A stretch of DNA of 64,000 nt from GCA-2683135 sp964507445. GTDB taxonomy: Bacteria; Planctomycetota; GCA-002687715. The stretch spans positions 76,762 to 140,761 of the forward strand of contig CAZDQF010000014.1 of the NCBI GenBank assembly GCA_964507445.1, given 5' to 3'. The notes beneath the pieces were generated by a model. It worked only from the letters and a program-made list of their open reading frames with translations, did not search any database and was not told the DNA's origin. This document shows, piece by piece, positions 9,158 to 17,072 of the stretch. Made by a program: the position numbers and the translations under genes. Each line of letters opens with the position of its first letter. Positions within the stretch are counted from its first letter, which is position 1.

Positions 9158-10293
9158 CGGCGGCGCCGGGATTCTGGGGACAGAGCATGGGCCGCTTTCG
9201 CCGGTTGCGCGGCGCGCGGGCGGGCCTGACCTGGATCGGGACCCTCCTCCTTTGCGCCGCCGCGGCTCCCTGGGTGGCGGCGGGCCATCCGGTGCTGGTG
9301 GTTGGTCCGGACGGTTGGCGTTGCCCCGTGCTCGAGGCCTTCCACCAGGCGGACTTCCTGTGGAGCGGGTTGTTCCTGGCGCTGCTCGCCTGCGGGTCGC
9401 TGCGTCGCCTGTCCCGCCCTCGACTGGGCGCCCTCGTGGGGCTGACCCTGCTGGTGACATCAGCGGTCCTCGGCGCCGGCGCCGCGCCGGCCAACCTGAA
9501 GGTGGAGGACTGGGATCAGGTCGCTTCGCGGGAAGACACGACCCTGCTGTGGCCGCTCATCCGCCACGGCGCCACGGACATCGACAAGGGGGCGGTGCTC
9601 GTCGGCGTGGGGGCCCCCGGGCACGTCCTCGGGACGGACGTGGCCGGCCGCGACGTGGCGGCGCGGTTGCTGTACGGCGCCCGCACCTCGCTGCTCGTGG
9701 GGTTGCTCGCTGCCTCCGTCGCGACCGGCCTCGGTTTGCTCATCGGATCCATGGCCGGTTGGTATCGGGGCCTGATGGACGGGGTGTTGAGCTGGGTGAT
9801 CCAGGTGGTCGCCTGCTTCCCGGTGATCGTCCTGGTGATCACGGTGTGTGCGTTCGTGCAGCCGAGCCTCTGGGTGGTCATGTTGCTCATCGGTGTCACG
9901 GGCTGGACCGACACCGCTCGCCTGGTGCGGGGTGAGGTGTTGCGCTTGCGGGCCCTGCCCTTCGTTGAAGGTGCGCGCGCCGTGGGCGTCCCCGAAGGTC
10001 GCATCCTCGTGCGTCACGTGCTGCCCCACACCACCGGTCCCATGGCGGTTCAGGCGGCGCTGGCGGTGGCCGCGGCGGTCCTCATCGAGGCGACCCTGGC
10101 TTTCCTCGGGCTCGGCCCTGCGGACACCCCTTCCTGGGGGCGACTGCTCCAGGAAGGGCGCGACGCCCTGCCCGGCGGCGCGCACCTGGTGGTGCTCCCC
10201 GGGCTCCTGGTGTTCCTCACGGTCTGCGCCTGGAACCTCGTGGCCGATGGCCTGCGTGATGCCACGGACCCGTTCGAGGAGGGAGCGGCATGA
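9154..10293 (+). CDS. oppC: ABC transporter permease (OppC/DppC-type)
   Basis: Second permease of the right importer, 379 residues from the ATG at 9154, whose ATGA overlaps the stop of the preceding gene. An in-frame start at 9127 lies inside the upstream gene and is less likely. It has two or three extra hydrophobic segments at the N-terminus (about 24-44, 69-80, 87-108) before the conserved core. The core carries LGTDVAGRDVAARLLYGAR (OppC signature), an EAA loop (VEGARAVGVPEGRILVRHVL, about 270-290) and a DATDPF tail. It forms the pore with the enlarged OppB-like subunit. Confidence 0.93.
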   Translation: MTAAPGFWGQSMGRFRRLRGARAGLTWIGTLLLCAAAAPWVAAGHPVLVVGPDGWRCPVLEAFHQADFLWSGLFLALLACGSLRRLSRPRLGALVGLTLLVTSAVLGAGAAPANLKVEDWDQVASREDTTLLWPLIRHGATDIDKGAVLVGVGAPGHVLGTDVAGRDVAARLLYGARTSLLVGLLAASVATGLGLLIGSMAGWYRGLMDGVLSWVIQVVACFPVIVLVITVCAFVQPSLWVVMLLIGVTGWTDTARLVRGEVLRLRALPFVEGARAVGVPEGRILVRHVLPHTTGPMAVQAALAVAAAVLIEATLAFLGLGPADTPSWGRLLQEGRDALPGGAHLVVLPGLLVFLTVCAWNLVADGLRDATDPFEEGAA

Positions 10294-11306
10294 GCAGGAA
10301 GAAGCGTCCGTTGCTGGAGGTGCGTCGCCTGCGGATCACCACCGCCGCCGGTCTGCCGTTGGTGGAGGAGGTGTCGTTTGATGTCTCCCGCGGTCGGACC
10401 GTGGCCATCGCCGGAGAGTCCGGATGCGGCAAGTCCCTGGTGGCCCAGGCGGTCATGGGCGTGCTGCCGGATGGCATGCAGGTGTTCGCGGATCGCATGC
10501 GCTGGAACGACGGCGACGCGGCGGTCGATCTCATGCGCGCCCCTCCCTCCCAGCGTCGCGGGCTCATGGGCGCCGCCATGGGGATGGTCTGGCAAGACCC
10601 CCTGGCGGCGCTCACGCCGGTGCTGACCGTGGGCGCTCAGCTGGAGGAGGTGCTCGTCCTGCATCACGGTCATGACGCCCCGTCCGCGAAGTCGGACGCC
10701 CTCGCTCGTCTGGAGCGCGTCGGATTGGAGGACCCGGAGTCGGCGGCCGCGTCCCTTCCCCACGAGCTCTCCGGAGGCATGCGGCAGCGGGCGGTGATCG
10801 CCCTGGCCCTGGCCGGAGACCCGTCCCTGCTGATCGCCGATGAGCCCACGACGGCGCTGGACCCGTCCACCCAGGTCCGGGTGCTGGACGTGCTGGCGCA
10901 GGAGCGGGAGCGACGCGGCCTGGCCCTGCTCCTCATCACCCACGATCTGGGGGTCGTGTCTGCATGCGCGGATGAGGTGAACGTCGTCTACGCCGGTCGC
11001 ACCGTGGAGAGCGGACCTTCGGACGCGGTGCTGTCGGCGCCGCGGCATCCCTACGGGCTGGGTCTCTTGAGCGCTCGCGGGAGCCGGGCGGGCCGCCGTT
11101 TCACCGGCATCGCGGGGGCCGTTCCGGTCGCTGCCGCGCGCCCGGCGGGTTGTGCCTTCGAGCCTCGTTGCCCGTTCGCAGAAGCGGCCTGCGGCGACGG
11201 GGTGCCGGAGCTGGAGTCCGTGGGCGAAGGGCGGCGGGTGGCCTGCGCTCCGGTGGTCAAGGGGAGGATCGCGCCCGCCGGATGGCCCGGGGAGGGGCGG
11301 TCATGA
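10290..11306 (+). CDS. oppD: Oligopeptide ABC transporter ATP-binding protein (OppD-type)
   Basis: First ATPase of the right importer, 338 residues. Walker A GESGCGKS is at 42-49, the Q-loop (WQDPLAAL) follows, the signature is LSGGMRQRAVIALALAG, and Walker B is LLIADEPTTALD. The C-terminal Opp domain has HPYGLGLLSARG and the GCAFEPRCPF cysteine motif. It starts within the oppC stop (ATGA) and ends within the next start (ATGA). Confidence 0.94.
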   Translation: MSRKKRPLLEVRRLRITTAAGLPLVEEVSFDVSRGRTVAIAGESGCGKSLVAQAVMGVLPDGMQVFADRMRWNDGDAAVDLMRAPPSQRRGLMGAAMGMVWQDPLAALTPVLTVGAQLEEVLVLHHGHDAPSAKSDALARLERVGLEDPESAAASLPHELSGGMRQRAVIALALAGDPSLLIADEPTTALDPSTQVRVLDVLAQERERRGLALLLITHDLGVVSACADEVNVVYAGRTVESGPSDAVLSAPRHPYGLGLLSARGSRAGRRFTGIAGAVPVAAARPAGCAFEPRCPFAEAACGDGVPELESVGEGRRVACAPVVKGRIAPAGWPGEGRS

Positions 11307-12277
11307 GCGGGGCGGAACGACGCGCCCCGAAGGGTGACGTGCCGCTGTTGCGGGCTCGACAGCTGGTGACACGGTTCCAGCGTCGTCGGCCCTGGTTCGG
11401 GTCCAGACCGGACCCGGTGGTGGCGGTGGACGGCGTCGACCTGACCGTGGACGCGGGCCGGACGGTGGGGGTGGTGGGGGAGTCCGGGAGCGGCAAGACC
11501 ACCCTGTTGCGGACCTGCCTCCGCCTGGTGGACCCTGTGTCCGGGACCCTGGAGCTGGACGGCCGGGACCTGTTGGCGCTCAACGCCCAGTCGCTGCGGC
11601 AGGTCCGACGCCGCATGCAGCGGGTCGACCAGGACCCATGGGGTTCCCTGAACCCGAGGCTCACCGTGGGAGAGCTTGTGGGGGAGGGGGTGCGGGTGCA
11701 CGGCCTGGCGGCGGCGACGGAGGTAGGGGATCGGGTGGCCTCGGCGTTGCGTCGGGTGGGCCTGGACCCGGACGCTGCGGAGCGCCGTCCGCACGGTTTC
11801 AGCGGCGGGGAGCGGCAGCGCATCGCCATCGCCCGGGCGCTGGCGGTGGAGCCGGCGCTGCTGATGTGTGACGAACCCACCAGCGCGCTTGATGTCTCCG
11901 TGCGCGCGCAGATCCTGAACCTGCTGCTGGACGTTCAGGCGGACGCTGGCCTCGGCTTGCTGCTGGTGTCGCACGACCTGGAGCTGGTGCTGGGGATGAG
12001 CCACCGGGTGCACGTGATGTACGCGGGTCGCGTGGTGGAGTCGGCGCCGGCGGGTCTGCTGGGCGACGGGGAGCACCCGTACACCCGCGAGTTGACCGCG
12101 GCGTCACGCCTGGGTGCCGGGGGGCTGCCCGAGGTGCCGCCCATGGCGCCTCCGAGCTCCATCGGTTGTCCGTTCCTCAGCCGTTGTCCGCTGGCGGAGG
12201 ATCGGTGCCGCGAGGAGCGTCCGGTCCTCCGTGACCTGCGCCCCGGCCATCAGGTGGCGTGCCACGTCGCGTCCTGA
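11303..12277 (+). CDS. oppF: Oligopeptide ABC transporter ATP-binding protein (OppF-type)
   Basis: Second ATPase of the right importer, 324 residues from the ATG at 11303, which overlaps the previous stop. A longer upstream frame runs through oppD and is not the real start. Walker A GESGSGKT is at 59-66, followed by the Q-loop (VDQDPWGSL), the signature FSGGERQRIAIARAL and Walker B LLMCDEPTSALDVSVRAQ. The last is an almost canonical OppF block. The C-terminal part includes GCPFLSRCPLAEDRC. It closes the five-gene importer operon. Confidence 0.93.
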   Translation: MSGAERRAPKGDVPLLRARQLVTRFQRRRPWFGSRPDPVVAVDGVDLTVDAGRTVGVVGESGSGKTTLLRTCLRLVDPVSGTLELDGRDLLALNAQSLRQVRRRMQRVDQDPWGSLNPRLTVGELVGEGVRVHGLAAATEVGDRVASALRRVGLDPDAAERRPHGFSGGERQRIAIARALAVEPALLMCDEPTSALDVSVRAQILNLLLDVQADAGLGLLLVSHDLELVLGMSHRVHVMYAGRVVESAPAGLLGDGEHPYTRELTAASRLGAGGLPEVPPMAPPSSIGCPFLSRCPLAEDRCREERPVLRDLRPGHQVACHVAS

Positions 12278-12302
12278 CCGTGGCCCGGTTACCATCCCGC
12301 CC

Positions 12303-14168
12303 ATGACACGCATTCTGCTCGCAGGGTTGGTGGCGTTGGGGGTGGTCTCATGCAGCGGCGGAGGGGACACCGGCAGGTACGCCTTCCGACTCGAGCTGCA
12401 GGGTCTCGGTGACCTGGGGGTCCAGCGGGGGCACTACGAAGGGTGGGCCGTGGTGAACGGCGTCCCCGTGAGCACGGGGCGGTTCATCATCGACGAGTCG
12501 TTCACGCCGGCCCGCGTCACCAGCGTCAACGGCAACCGGGTCTACGGAAACGTCCAGGGGGCCACCTTCGGGCCCGCCTCCACGGGGTTGGGGCAGGCGT
12601 TCCCGTTCATCTGGCAGGCTTCCCATTTCTTCGTGACCATCGAGCCGGAGGGCGACCTGGACCTGGCCCCCTCGGGCAACATCATCCTGTCGGGGACCAT
12701 CGCCAACGCCTCCGCCACGCTCTCCTTCTCCGGCGAGCGAGACGTGGGGGTCCCGGCGAACCCCGACCTCTCCATGGCCGCGGGAGACTGTGTCCTGGCC
12801 AACCCCACGGGCGACGGTGCTCCGGCCAACGGGATCTGGTTCTCCGACGACGTGGGAGGAGGCGCGGGCCTGACCCTGGCTCCGGTCTCCGGGTCGTGGC
12901 GTTACGAGGGCTGGGTCATCGACCCGGGCGCCGGCGCCTGGTACTCCACCGGCCAGTTCTTCGCTCCGGGTCAGGCGGACCTGGACGCGCAGTCCTGTCA
13001 GACCCGAGGGGCCCAGTCCATCGGCTTCCTGGACCCGGGCCAGGGGTTCGTGAACCCGGGCGTGACCGGCGAGAGTCAGGCCCTCGCCCTGGATGACGGT
13101 GACTGGGATGTCTTCATCACCGCGGAGCCGTTCCCGGACAACGCCGCCGCGCCGTTCCCGCTGCGCCTCCTGGACGCGGACATCCCGACAGACATGGTGG
13201 ACCCCATGACCGGTCTGGCGGTCCGCGACCTGGACCTCACGGAGTTGACCGCGGTGTTCCCGCAGCTGGCGGCCACGGCCACCCCGGGGATGCTGGTCAT
13301 GACCGGGCAGGCTCCCGCGGACCTCGGCGCCGCCCGGGATGGGATCTACGCGGCGTGGGCTTCCACGGGCGGAGCCACGGACGAGCTCGTGGCCTACTTC
13401 GTCGTGGACGGGGCCGCGTCCCAGGTGACGTCCGTGGACGGGCTCACGGTCTTCGGGACCCCGACGGCGTTCACGTTCGACTCCACCAACACCGGGCTGC
13501 CGTTCCCCGCCGTCGAGACGGCCACGGCCTTCTACGTGACCGTGGAGGCCCAGGCCACCCCTGCGGCGACCACCGTGGGGCCGGTGCTGCTCTACGGCGC
13601 GGCGTCCGGAGGCGTGGCGTCCCTGACGGTGACGGATGGGGTCGCCGACTTCTCCGGCATCAGCGGCAGCTGCGTCACCATGACCCCCACCAATGACGCT
13701 CTCGGCGTGCCCGCTGACGACCGCATGGGGCTGTGGTTCCGCGCCTTGTCCGGCGGCCCCTCCCTGGTCCTGCCGGCGTTGCCGGTGGGGTGGCGCTATC
13801 AGGCCTGGGTGGAGAACCCGGTGGCCGGCGTCGGCCCCCACTCCCTCGGTCGATTCTCCAATCCGCTCTTCGCCGACGATGACGCCATGACGTGGCCGGG
13901 ACGTGGCCCGGAGAACACCGGGTTCCAGGTGCCGGGTCAGGACTTCCTGGTGGCCAATCCCGGGACGGCCATTCCAGGGCCCCTCGACCTCACCGTCGGT
14001 CTGATGACCGCCATCACCCTGGAGCCGTTCCCGGACACCTCATCGGGGCCGTCGCCGTTCGTGATCCTGGACGGCCCTTTGCCCGCGGCCACCCTGTCCG
14101 TCAGCGCTCCGTTCACCAACCAGGCCGGGGCCACCCTGCCGACCGGGAGCCTCACCTACGTCCCCTGA
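12303..14168 (+). CDS. Repeat-built putative lipoprotein of unknown function
   Basis: A 621-residue protein with a lipoprotein signal (lipobox VVSC, Cys17). The start at 12303 was chosen because the signal peptide begins there. The body is two copies of a two-part unit. Part one is near residue 46 (YEGWAVVNGVPVSTGRF) and again near 345 (RDGIYAAWAST with TSVDG). Part two is near 199 (WRYEGWVIDPGAG) and again near 497 (WRYQAWVENPVAG). Both part-two copies lead to a PxNTGFxxPGQ-like or GFLDPGQG turn and an AEPFPD/LEPFPD motif. Predicted beta-rich, extracytoplasmic. No known family is recognised with certainty; the GWxYEGWV pattern recalls some surface proteins of unknown function. It lies 25 bp after oppF and may be co-transcribed. 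Confidence 0.8.
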   Translation: MTRILLAGLVALGVVSCSGGGDTGRYAFRLELQGLGDLGVQRGHYEGWAVVNGVPVSTGRFIIDESFTPARVTSVNGNRVYGNVQGATFGPASTGLGQAFPFIWQASHFFVTIEPEGDLDLAPSGNIILSGTIANASATLSFSGERDVGVPANPDLSMAAGDCVLANPTGDGAPANGIWFSDDVGGGAGLTLAPVSGSWRYEGWVIDPGAGAWYSTGQFFAPGQADLDAQSCQTRGAQSIGFLDPGQGFVNPGVTGESQALALDDGDWDVFITAEPFPDNAAAPFPLRLLDADIPTDMVDPMTGLAVRDLDLTELTAVFPQLAATATPGMLVMTGQAPADLGAARDGIYAAWASTGGATDELVAYFVVDGAASQVTSVDGLTVFGTPTAFTFDSTNTGLPFPAVETATAFYVTVEAQATPAATTVGPVLLYGAASGGVASLTVTDGVADFSGISGSCVTMTPTNDALGVPADDRMGLWFRALSGGPSLVLPALPVGWRYQAWVENPVAGVGPHSLGRFSNPLFADDDAMTWPGRGPENTGFQVPGQDFLVANPGTAIPGPLDLTVGLMTAITLEPFPDTSSGPSPFVILDGPLPAATLSVSAPFTNQAGATLPTGSLTYVP

Positions 14169-14175
14169 CGGGCGC

Positions 14176-14883
14176 CTATCCCCGTAGCAGCAACCACAGG
14201 TGGGCGAGGGCCGTGCGCACCACCCGCATCTTGCTCGCGCCCTCCGTCCTCACCCGCAGGGTGGACGGGCGCTCGGTCGCGCGGGCGCCAGCCCGCAGGG
14301 CCGAGAGGAGCATCTGGGCCGTGGCGGTGAAGCCGTCATGAGTGGGCAGGCAACGGAGGAAGGTCTCCCGGCGCCAGACGCGATACCCGCTGGTCATGGT
14401 GTGGAGCCCCGCGGCTCGGCGGCCCAGCCTCAGCCTGTAGAGCCCGGAGACCGCCCGCGAGAGCGCGACCCTCCCGCGGGGGAGCCCTTCCGATGAACCG
14501 TCCCGGCTCCAGGGGGAGGCGCTGACCACGTCCGCGGTCCCGTCCCTTACCGGGGCCGCCAGTCGGGGCAGGTCCTTCAGCGGGTAGGGGCGGTCCGCGT
14601 CATAGGTCACCACCAGGTCTCCGGACAGCTCGGGGGCCGCGGTCCTCAGGGCCGCGCCGATCCCGCGGTTGACCGGGTGCCGACACACCTTGACCGGGAA
14701 AGGGAGGGCGTCTGCGAGGGTCGTCAGGGCCTCGTAGGTGTCGTCCGCGGAGCCGTCGTCCACGAATACGGCGTCGAGCTCCGTGTCCGCTCCCATGACA
14801 CGGGGCAGCTCCGCCAGCGCCTCACCGAGGGGGGGGAGGGCGTCCCGCTCGTCCTTGCAGGGAATCAGGATCGTCAGCCGCAT
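14176..14883 (-). CDS. Family 2 glycosyltransferase
   Basis: A 235-residue GT-A enzyme of the dolichol-phosphate mannose synthase/polyprenyl glycosyltransferase type. Visible motifs are an N-terminal strand LTILIPCKDE (3-12), DDGSADDT (42-49), the NRGIGAAL segment and TYDADRPYP (DAD at 95-97) for nucleotide-sugar/metal binding. A later YRVWRRETF segment is also typical. No C-terminal membrane helix is evident beyond a short hydrophobic tail (ALAHLWLLLRG). It is convergent with the preceding lipoprotein gene and divergent from mtaB (44-bp gap). Acceptor and sugar unknown. Confidence 0.9.
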   Translation of the reverse strand: MRLTILIPCKDERDALPPLGEALAELPRVMGADTELDAVFVDDGSADDTYEALTTLADALPFPVKVCRHPVNRGIGAALRTAAPELSGDLVVTYDADRPYPLKDLPRLAAPVRDGTADVVSASPWSRDGSSEGLPRGRVALSRAVSGLYRLRLGRRAAGLHTMTSGYRVWRRETFLRCLPTHDGFTATAQMLLSALRAGARATERPSTLRVRTEGASKMRVVRTALAHLWLLLRG

Positions 14884-14904
14884 CTACTCTCCAGAACGCT
14901 CCAT

Positions 14905-14915
14905 CGATACTATCG
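14905..14915. promoter_or_regulatory. Palindrome in the glycosyltransferase-mtaB divergent gap
   Basis: CGATACTATCG is a perfect 5+1+5 palindrome centred in the 44-bp gap. Each strand reads a weak -10-like hexamer across it (GATACT or TACTAT on +, TAGTAT on -), so it may hold back-to-back -10 elements or a small operator. No -35 elements are convincing, and the leaders would be very short. Confidence 0.25.
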
Positions 14916-14927
14916 TGGCGCCCGTTC

Positions 14928-16256
14928 ATGAAGACCTTCCACGTTGAGTTCCTGGGCTGCAAGGTGAACGCCTACGAAATCGAGGCGTTGAGGGAGGGAT
15001 TGCGTCACCTCGGGCTGTCCGAGGCGACGGCGGATGTGGGCGCGGACCTCTGCGTCATCAACACCTGCTCCGTCACCGGCAACGCCGGGGCCACCTCCCG
15101 CAAGCGGGTCCGGCAGGCGTTGCGGCGGAACCCCTCCACGGAGGTGCTGGTCACCGGTTGCTACGCGGAGTCGGACGGTGAGCGCCTGCGCGCCATGGAC
15201 GGGGTCCGTCGAGTCTTCGGCAACGACGAGAAGGAGGAGATCCTCCGGTTCGTCACCCGTGACCTGATGGGTGATCGTGAGGTGGCCTTGCCTCCGTTCC
15301 GCATCACCCGCATGGGGAGCCAGACCCGCGCCTTCGTCAAGATCGAGGACGGCTGTGACGACGCCTGCACCTTCTGCATCATCCCGGTGCTGCGGGGGCC
15401 CGCCAGCAGCCGGGACCCGGACGTCATCGTCGACGAGGTGCGCGGGCTGGTGGAGTCCGGGCACAAGGAGATCGTGCTCACCGGAGTGCACATCGGCTAC
15501 TTCGGCAAGGGCCTCCCTGACACCGGGGCAGGCCCGGCTGGCGGGGCGGAGCGACGCGGCGCTCACCTGGTGGCCCTGCTGGAGCGCCTGTCGGCGATCC
15601 CCGGGCTGCAGCGGCTCAAGCTCTCGAGCATCGAGGTCCATGAGATCACGGATGACCTGATCGCTCTGTTCTCGTCGACGCCGGTGTTCGCGCCCCACTT
15701 CCACCTGCCCTTGCAGGCCGGGTGCGACACCACCCTGCGCCGGATGCGCCGCAAGTACAGCGTGGCTCGCTTCCGCGATCGCGTGGCGGCGTTGCGTGAC
15801 GCGGTCCGCGCCCCGGCCATCTCCACGGACGTCATCGTCGGGTTCCCGGGAGAGAGCGACGAGGCGTTCGCCGAGACCATGGACCTCTGTCGCGAGCTGG
15901 CGTTCATGAAGATCCACGTCTTCCCGTACAGCGTCCGTGAGGGGACCGCGGCGGCGGCCATGGACGATCACCTCCATCCGGAGGTGATCGATCAGCGGAA
16001 GCGCGCCCTCCTCGGCCTGGACGAAGAGCTGGGAGGGCGCTGGCGCCAGTCCTTCGTGGGACAGACCGTGAACGTGCTCACGGAAGGTCGTCCGGACCCC
16101 GGGTCCGGAGACCTCACGGGGCTCACGGAGCGTTACCTTCGCGTCGTCTTCCCCGGGCCCGAGCGGCTGGCGGGAGAGCTCGTCCCCGTGCGCGTGTCCG
16201 CGGTCCGGGGCGGTGTCGTGGAGGGGACGCGAATTCAGCCGGCGGGGGTCCCATGA
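14928..16256 (+). CDS. mtaB: tRNA (t6A37) methylthiotransferase MtaB
   Basis: Radical SAM enzyme that converts t6A37 to ms2t6A37 in ANN-decoding tRNAs. Length 442, as expected. The N-terminal MTTase domain has the three conserved cysteines (Cys11, Cys47, Cys78) in GCKVNAYE, NTCSVT and TGCYAE, ligands of the auxiliary 4Fe-4S cluster. The radical SAM motif CDDACTFC (Cys143, 147, 150) is next, with further core motifs (IVLTGVHIG, HFHLPLQAGCD, STDVIVGFPGE). A C-terminal TRAM-like beta segment follows about residue 370. The GCKVNAYE and IGYFG signatures fit MtaB rather than MiaB or RimO. It overlaps the udg start by 4 bp. Confidence 0.95.
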   Translation: MKTFHVEFLGCKVNAYEIEALREGLRHLGLSEATADVGADLCVINTCSVTGNAGATSRKRVRQALRRNPSTEVLVTGCYAESDGERLRAMDGVRRVFGNDEKEEILRFVTRDLMGDREVALPPFRITRMGSQTRAFVKIEDGCDDACTFCIIPVLRGPASSRDPDVIVDEVRGLVESGHKEIVLTGVHIGYFGKGLPDTGAGPAGGAERRGAHLVALLERLSAIPGLQRLKLSSIEVHEITDDLIALFSSTPVFAPHFHLPLQAGCDTTLRRMRRKYSVARFRDRVAALRDAVRAPAISTDVIVGFPGESDEAFAETMDLCRELAFMKIHVFPYSVREGTAAAAMDDHLHPEVIDQRKRALLGLDEELGGRWRQSFVGQTVNVLTEGRPDPGSGDLTGLTERYLRVVFPGPERLAGELVPVRVSAVRGGVVEGTRIQPAGVP

Positions 16257-16948
16257 GCGAGGTGCGAAGAGCCATCCGGGCCTGGGCTGAGGAGGCGCAG
16301 GCCTTCGGTGTGGAGGAGTGGCTGGCGGGTCCGGAGGCCGCTCCTCAGGCGGTCGAGCAGGCCCCGCAGGCTGCGGCCGCCGGCGAAAGTCTGGAGTCCA
16401 TCGCCGAGGAGATCGCCGCCTGTACCCGGTGTGGGCTGGCAGAGACGCGGACCCGCGTGGTGCCCGGGCAGGGCAGCGCTTCCGCGCGCATCATGTTCGT
16501 GGGGGAGGCCCCCGGAGCGGATGAGGATCGTCAGGGGTTGGCGTTCGTGGGGCGGGCGGGTCAGCTGCTGACGCGGATGATCGCGGCCATGGGCTTCAGC
16601 CGGGACGAGGTCTTCATCGCCAATGTGCTCAAGTGCAGGCCCCCCAACAATCGCGACCCGGCGCCCCAGGAGGTGGCCTGTTGCCTTCCCTTCCTGAAGC
16701 GGCAGATCGGGCTCGTCGCCCCGGACGTGCTCGTGGCGCTGGGTGGGCACGCCATGAAGAACCTGCTCGCCACGGAGGCCTCGGTGTCGCGGATGCGGGG
16801 GCGCGTGCACGACTACGAGGGCACCCCCCTGGTCGTGACCTATCACCCCGCCTACCTGTTGCGCTCGCCGGATATGAAGCGCGCGGCGTGGGATGATCTG
16901 CAGTTGGTTCTCCGGCACCTCGGCCTGAAGCCCCCGGCGCCCGGCTGA
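16253..16948 (+). CDS. udg: Uracil-DNA glycosylase, family 4 (iron-sulfur type)
   Basis: Base-excision repair enzyme that removes uracil from DNA, 231 residues. The 4Fe-4S ligands appear as Cys57 and Cys60 (CTRC), Cys128 (VLKCRPP) and Cys143/144. Motif A is GEAPGADEDRQG (84-95), with FVGRAGQLL after it and motif B as YHPAYLLR (about 197-204). The first 50 residues are an Ala/Glu/Gln-rich linker seen in many bacterial family 4 proteins. ATGA overlap with mtaB makes a two-gene operon. Confidence 0.95.
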   Translation: MSEVRRAIRAWAEEAQAFGVEEWLAGPEAAPQAVEQAPQAAAAGESLESIAEEIAACTRCGLAETRTRVVPGQGSASARIMFVGEAPGADEDRQGLAFVGRAGQLLTRMIAAMGFSRDEVFIANVLKCRPPNNRDPAPQEVACCLPFLKRQIGLVAPDVLVALGGHAMKNLLATEASVSRMRGRVHDYEGTPLVVTYHPAYLLRSPDMKRAAWDDLQLVLRHLGLKPPAPG

Positions 16949-16981
16949 TCCGGGCCTTCAGCGCAGCAAGTTCCTTCCTGC

Positions 16982-17011
16982 TTGACCCTTAGAGAATGCT
17001 CCCAGTAACAT
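16982..17011 (+). promoter_or_regulatory. Sigma-70-type promoter of pilMN-A
   Basis: TTGACC at 16982-16987, an 18-bp spacer and TAACAT at 17006-17011 match the -35/-10 consensus at five and four of six positions. The predicted transcript starts near 17018, about 55 nt before the pilM start. It is the only plausible promoter in the 124-bp gap. Confidence 0.6.
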
Positions 17012-17072
17012 CCCCGCGTCCGTGCCGCGACGTCCGCGGAGATCGGGCCTGGGGGGAGTCCGCGAGGAGAGC

